64,000 bases of DNA from Varibaculum massiliense (GTDB lineage Bacteria; Actinomycetota; Actinomycetes; Actinomycetales; Actinomycetaceae). Positions 62,078 to 64,000 of this stretch are shown here, one piece after another. Under the pieces are notes generated by a model, which had not been told where the DNA came from, did no database searches, and saw only the letters and a list, made by a program, of their open reading frames with translations. Each line of letters opens with the position of its first letter. Positions within the stretch are counted from its first letter, which is position 1. Where the stretch lies: NCBI RefSeq assembly GCF_900106855.1, contig NZ_FNWI01000004.1, forward strand, positions 1,302,001 to 1,366,000. The letters run 5' to 3'. Made by a program: the position numbers and the translations under genes.

Positions 62078-64000
62078 CTACTGGTCAGCCGCGTTTAAGG
62101 CTTCAACGGGGCTGGCCTTCGCCGCGCGCCTGCCGGGCAGGATTGAAGCTAGCAGGCAGAAAAGCTCGGTTACCAGCACTACCAGTCCCACCCACAGCCA
62201 GGGGATTTCTAATTCGATATTTTTTTGGGAGATTATGCCGGCGAACGGCATACACTGCATCACGAACCACGAGAACAGTGTCGATAGGGCCACGCCCACT
62301 ACTAGCGCTCCTAGCCCGATCAGAGTCCCCTCGGTGATTAACATCCGCCTGACTTGAGTGCGAGTAGCGCCTACTGCCCGCAGCAGCGCATTTTCTTGGG
62401 CGCGATCAACTACCGACAAGCTGAGCGTATTTGCCACCCCGACTAGGGCGACGATGGCAGAAATTCCCAGCAGACACAGCAGAATCCCCATCATTACCCG
62501 CAAAACCATGGTGACTATGGAAGATAACATCGCGGAACTTTCCATACTTGCTGATGGTAGCTCCCAAAACTGGTTGGTGAAGTCTTGAATCGTCTGAATA
62601 GTGTCGGTGGAGCCTCGCGACAAATCAAGCTTTGCGATTACCCCATAGCTTTCGGCTTTTGCTCCCTTGGAGGTTAGCTGCTCAAAGTCTGCCCGAGAAA
62701 GCACCCCGTAGACCACGCTGTAATCGACGGGGAAACCGCTGGCGCTAGCAGGTATCTTCTTCGCTTTGACGGTTACTTTTTCCCCTCCTTTGAAACCGAG
62801 GTTTACCGGTTGCGATATGGGTTTTTCTACCGCCCCTACCAGCCACATTTCTCCGCGTTTAGGTTCTTTAATCCTTTTTCGAGTTAAGGAATTAACCTTG
62901 TCAGGCAAAGTGACTACTACCATTGAGGAAGCCCGGGGATTTTTGGCGCCCGCGCCCTCGTTAGCATCAGCGGTCTCGCTACTGCCGGTTTCGACGTTTA
63001 CCTCTAGGGGGGTGCTACTGGTAGCTTCAGGAGTTTCGGTTGTAGGTTCCGTATCCGCTGGTTTCGCCTCCCCTGGATTTTCGTCAGCTCTGCCCGTCAG
63101 CTGTTCCTCGGTGAGCGTGTTTCCCTGCGCATCTGTAATCGCCTGCGTAACCATTCCGGGGATTTCTCCAATGGAGCTAACCCCTTCAATCTGGGCAGCT
63201 TTCTTTAGCTTGTTCCCCGGCAAAGGGATGCTCGGGTTGGCAGATACCAGGGAATAGTCAACTGCGAACCGCCGGTTGATTTCATCATTTACGGTTTTTT
63301 GTACCGAGGCGGTACCAATCAAAATGGTGGCCATCAAAGTAACCCCCAGCACCAGAGCGGTGGCGGTCGCTCCGGTGCGATGCGGATCCCGCTTGACGTT
63401 TTCACCAGCGAGTTTAGCGGTCGCATACTTGCGGGCGAAGGGGCGGGTAAATAGGGCGGTAAATGCCGGCAATAGGAAACGACAAATCATTAAGGCGGCA
63501 CACATCAGGATTAAGGCGCCGGCGATGGCGGCTCCCAAAGTTATTAGCTGCTGCTCGCCATCTTCACTGCCGCGATTATTCCAGGCCAGGACCCAAAGTC
63601 CGCTCCCGGACAATGCCAGGAATGCGGTTAAAATCCAATGGAAAATATGTCGCTTGGGTTTGCCTTTCTTATTGAGCTCCTGGGTATTGAGCGCCGCAAT
63701 CGGGCGGATTTTTCCGAGTCCAAAGGTGGGGCGCAAAGCGCCAATAAGCGGTACTAGAATCCCGGTAACCAGGGATAGAGCCACCGGGAAAATCCCGATT
63801 ACCTCCAGGGTTTGCGAAAGGGAACCGATCATGCCGGTGCCATAGACCAAAGCGATTGAGCCTAGCCAACCAATCAGAGTCCCGGTTAGCGCGGAAACTA
63901 TTCCTACCAGTAGGCATTCTAAGAACGCCGCCCGGCGTACCTGCGCGACGGTGGCGCCCACGCAGCGCAGCAGGGCGGTTTCTCGCCTTCTTCTGGCGAG
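62078..64000 (-). CDS. FtsX/MacB-type ABC transporter permease (5' end cut by window edge)
   Basis: The frame is open from base 64000 to a stop at 62078, about 640 codons. It begins in the middle of a helix junction (RRRRETALLRCVGATVAQVRR), the typical FtsX cytoplasmic loop before a new helix, so the start lies beyond the right edge. Later features are the central extracytoplasmic domain (residues ~220-470 of the visible part) and the second FtsX block with VVDRAQENALLRAVGATRTQVRRMLITEGTLIG, followed by three helices and the PGRRAAKASPVEALNAADQ ending. The duplicated layout is the same as in the permease at the left edge, but it is a separate gene. Its ATPase partner should lie to the right of the window. 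Confidence 0.9.
   Translation of the reverse strand, partial: LARRRRETALLRCVGATVAQVRRAAFLECLLVGIVSALTGTLIGWLGSIALVYGTGMIGSLSQTLEVIGIFPVALSLVTGILVPLIGALRPTFGLGKIRPIAALNTQELNKKGKPKRHIFHWILTAFLALSGSGLWVLAWNNRGSEDGEQQLITLGAAIAGALILMCAALMICRFLLPAFTALFTRPFARKYATAKLAGENVKRDPHRTGATATALVLGVTLMATILIGTASVQKTVNDEINRRFAVDYSLVSANPSIPLPGNKLKKAAQIEGVSSIGEIPGMVTQAITDAQGNTLTEEQLTGRADENPGEAKPADTEPTTETPEATSSTPLEVNVETGSSETADANEGAGAKNPRASSMVVVTLPDKVNSLTRKRIKEPKRGEMWLVGAVEKPISQPVNLGFKGGEKVTVKAKKIPASASGFPVDYSVVYGVLSRADFEQLTSKGAKAESYGVIAKLDLSRGSTDTIQTIQDFTNQFWELPSASMESSAMLSSIVTMVLRVMMGILLCLLGISAIVALVGVANTLSLSVVDRAQENALLRAVGATRTQVRRMLITEGTLIGLGALVVGVALSTLFSWFVMQCMPFAGIISQKNIELEIPWLWVGLVVLVTELFCLLASILPGRRAAKASPVEALNAADQ

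Overview
The window looks like a chromosomal segment of a mid-GC (roughly 55%) Gram-positive actinobacterium, most likely in or near the Actinomycetaceae. The main clues are a ppk1 / Nudix-histidine-phosphatase pair as in mycobacteria, ClpC, FprA, a very large thioester/ester-domain surface protein ending in an LAXTG-type (class E sortase) signal, a ureABCEFGD order like that of Actinomyces naeslundii, and frequent GTG/TTG starts. I see no rRNA, tRNA, CRISPR array, prophage or transposase. Assignments rest on motifs and gene order read by eye; no database search was run.

Layout. 1-3.65 kb (-): end of an FtsX/MacB-type permease gene and its ABC ATPase, which carries a very long disordered tail. 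3.8-5.45 kb (+): a small helical protein followed by a helical-plus-lipase protein, resembling a type VII secretion partner/effector pair. 5.5-7.1 kb (-): a membrane protein of unknown function. 7.36-12.1 kb (+): a four-gene 2-oxoacid:ferredoxin oxidoreductase cluster whose last gene fuses a GltD-like flavoprotein to a two-cluster ferredoxin. 12.3-15.7 kb: a membrane protein (-), then a nitrobindin-like protein, a YgfZ-like protein and D-aminoacyl-tRNA deacylase (+).

15.7-26.45 kb: a structured leader, then a 3,210-codon surface-protein reading frame interrupted by one in-frame TAA, then a 635-bp non-coding block full of large nested inverted repeats and an sRNA-like element. 26.45-31.1 kb: a small membrane protein (-), cyclophilin, rhomboid protease and ClpC (+). 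31.2-34.9 kb (+): a HigBA-like toxin-antitoxin pair with a clear operator, a HAD-like protein and a proline-rich protein. 35-40.4 kb (-): proline catabolism (PutA) and uptake (PutP). 40.8-46 kb (-): IspF, a MutT1-like protein, Ppk1 and an unknown protein. 46.35-48.7 kb: FprA (+) and HtpX (-).

49.1-61.9 kb is a coherent urease/nickel locus: a DMT permease, ureABC, a terminator, ureEFGD, and on the opposite strand an ArsR-type regulator, a 65-aa membrane protein and a five-gene nickel/peptide-type ABC importer. A 20-nt motif built on ATTCNA...AATTGA occurs upstream of three transcription units of this locus (eamA-like gene, ureE, importer binding protein), suggesting shared control. The window ends inside a second FtsX-type permease gene (62.08-64 kb, -).

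The strongest candidates for something undescribed are the interrupted giant adhesin with its switch-like leader, the palindrome/sRNA block downstream of it, and the shared regulatory motif of the urease/nickel locus.
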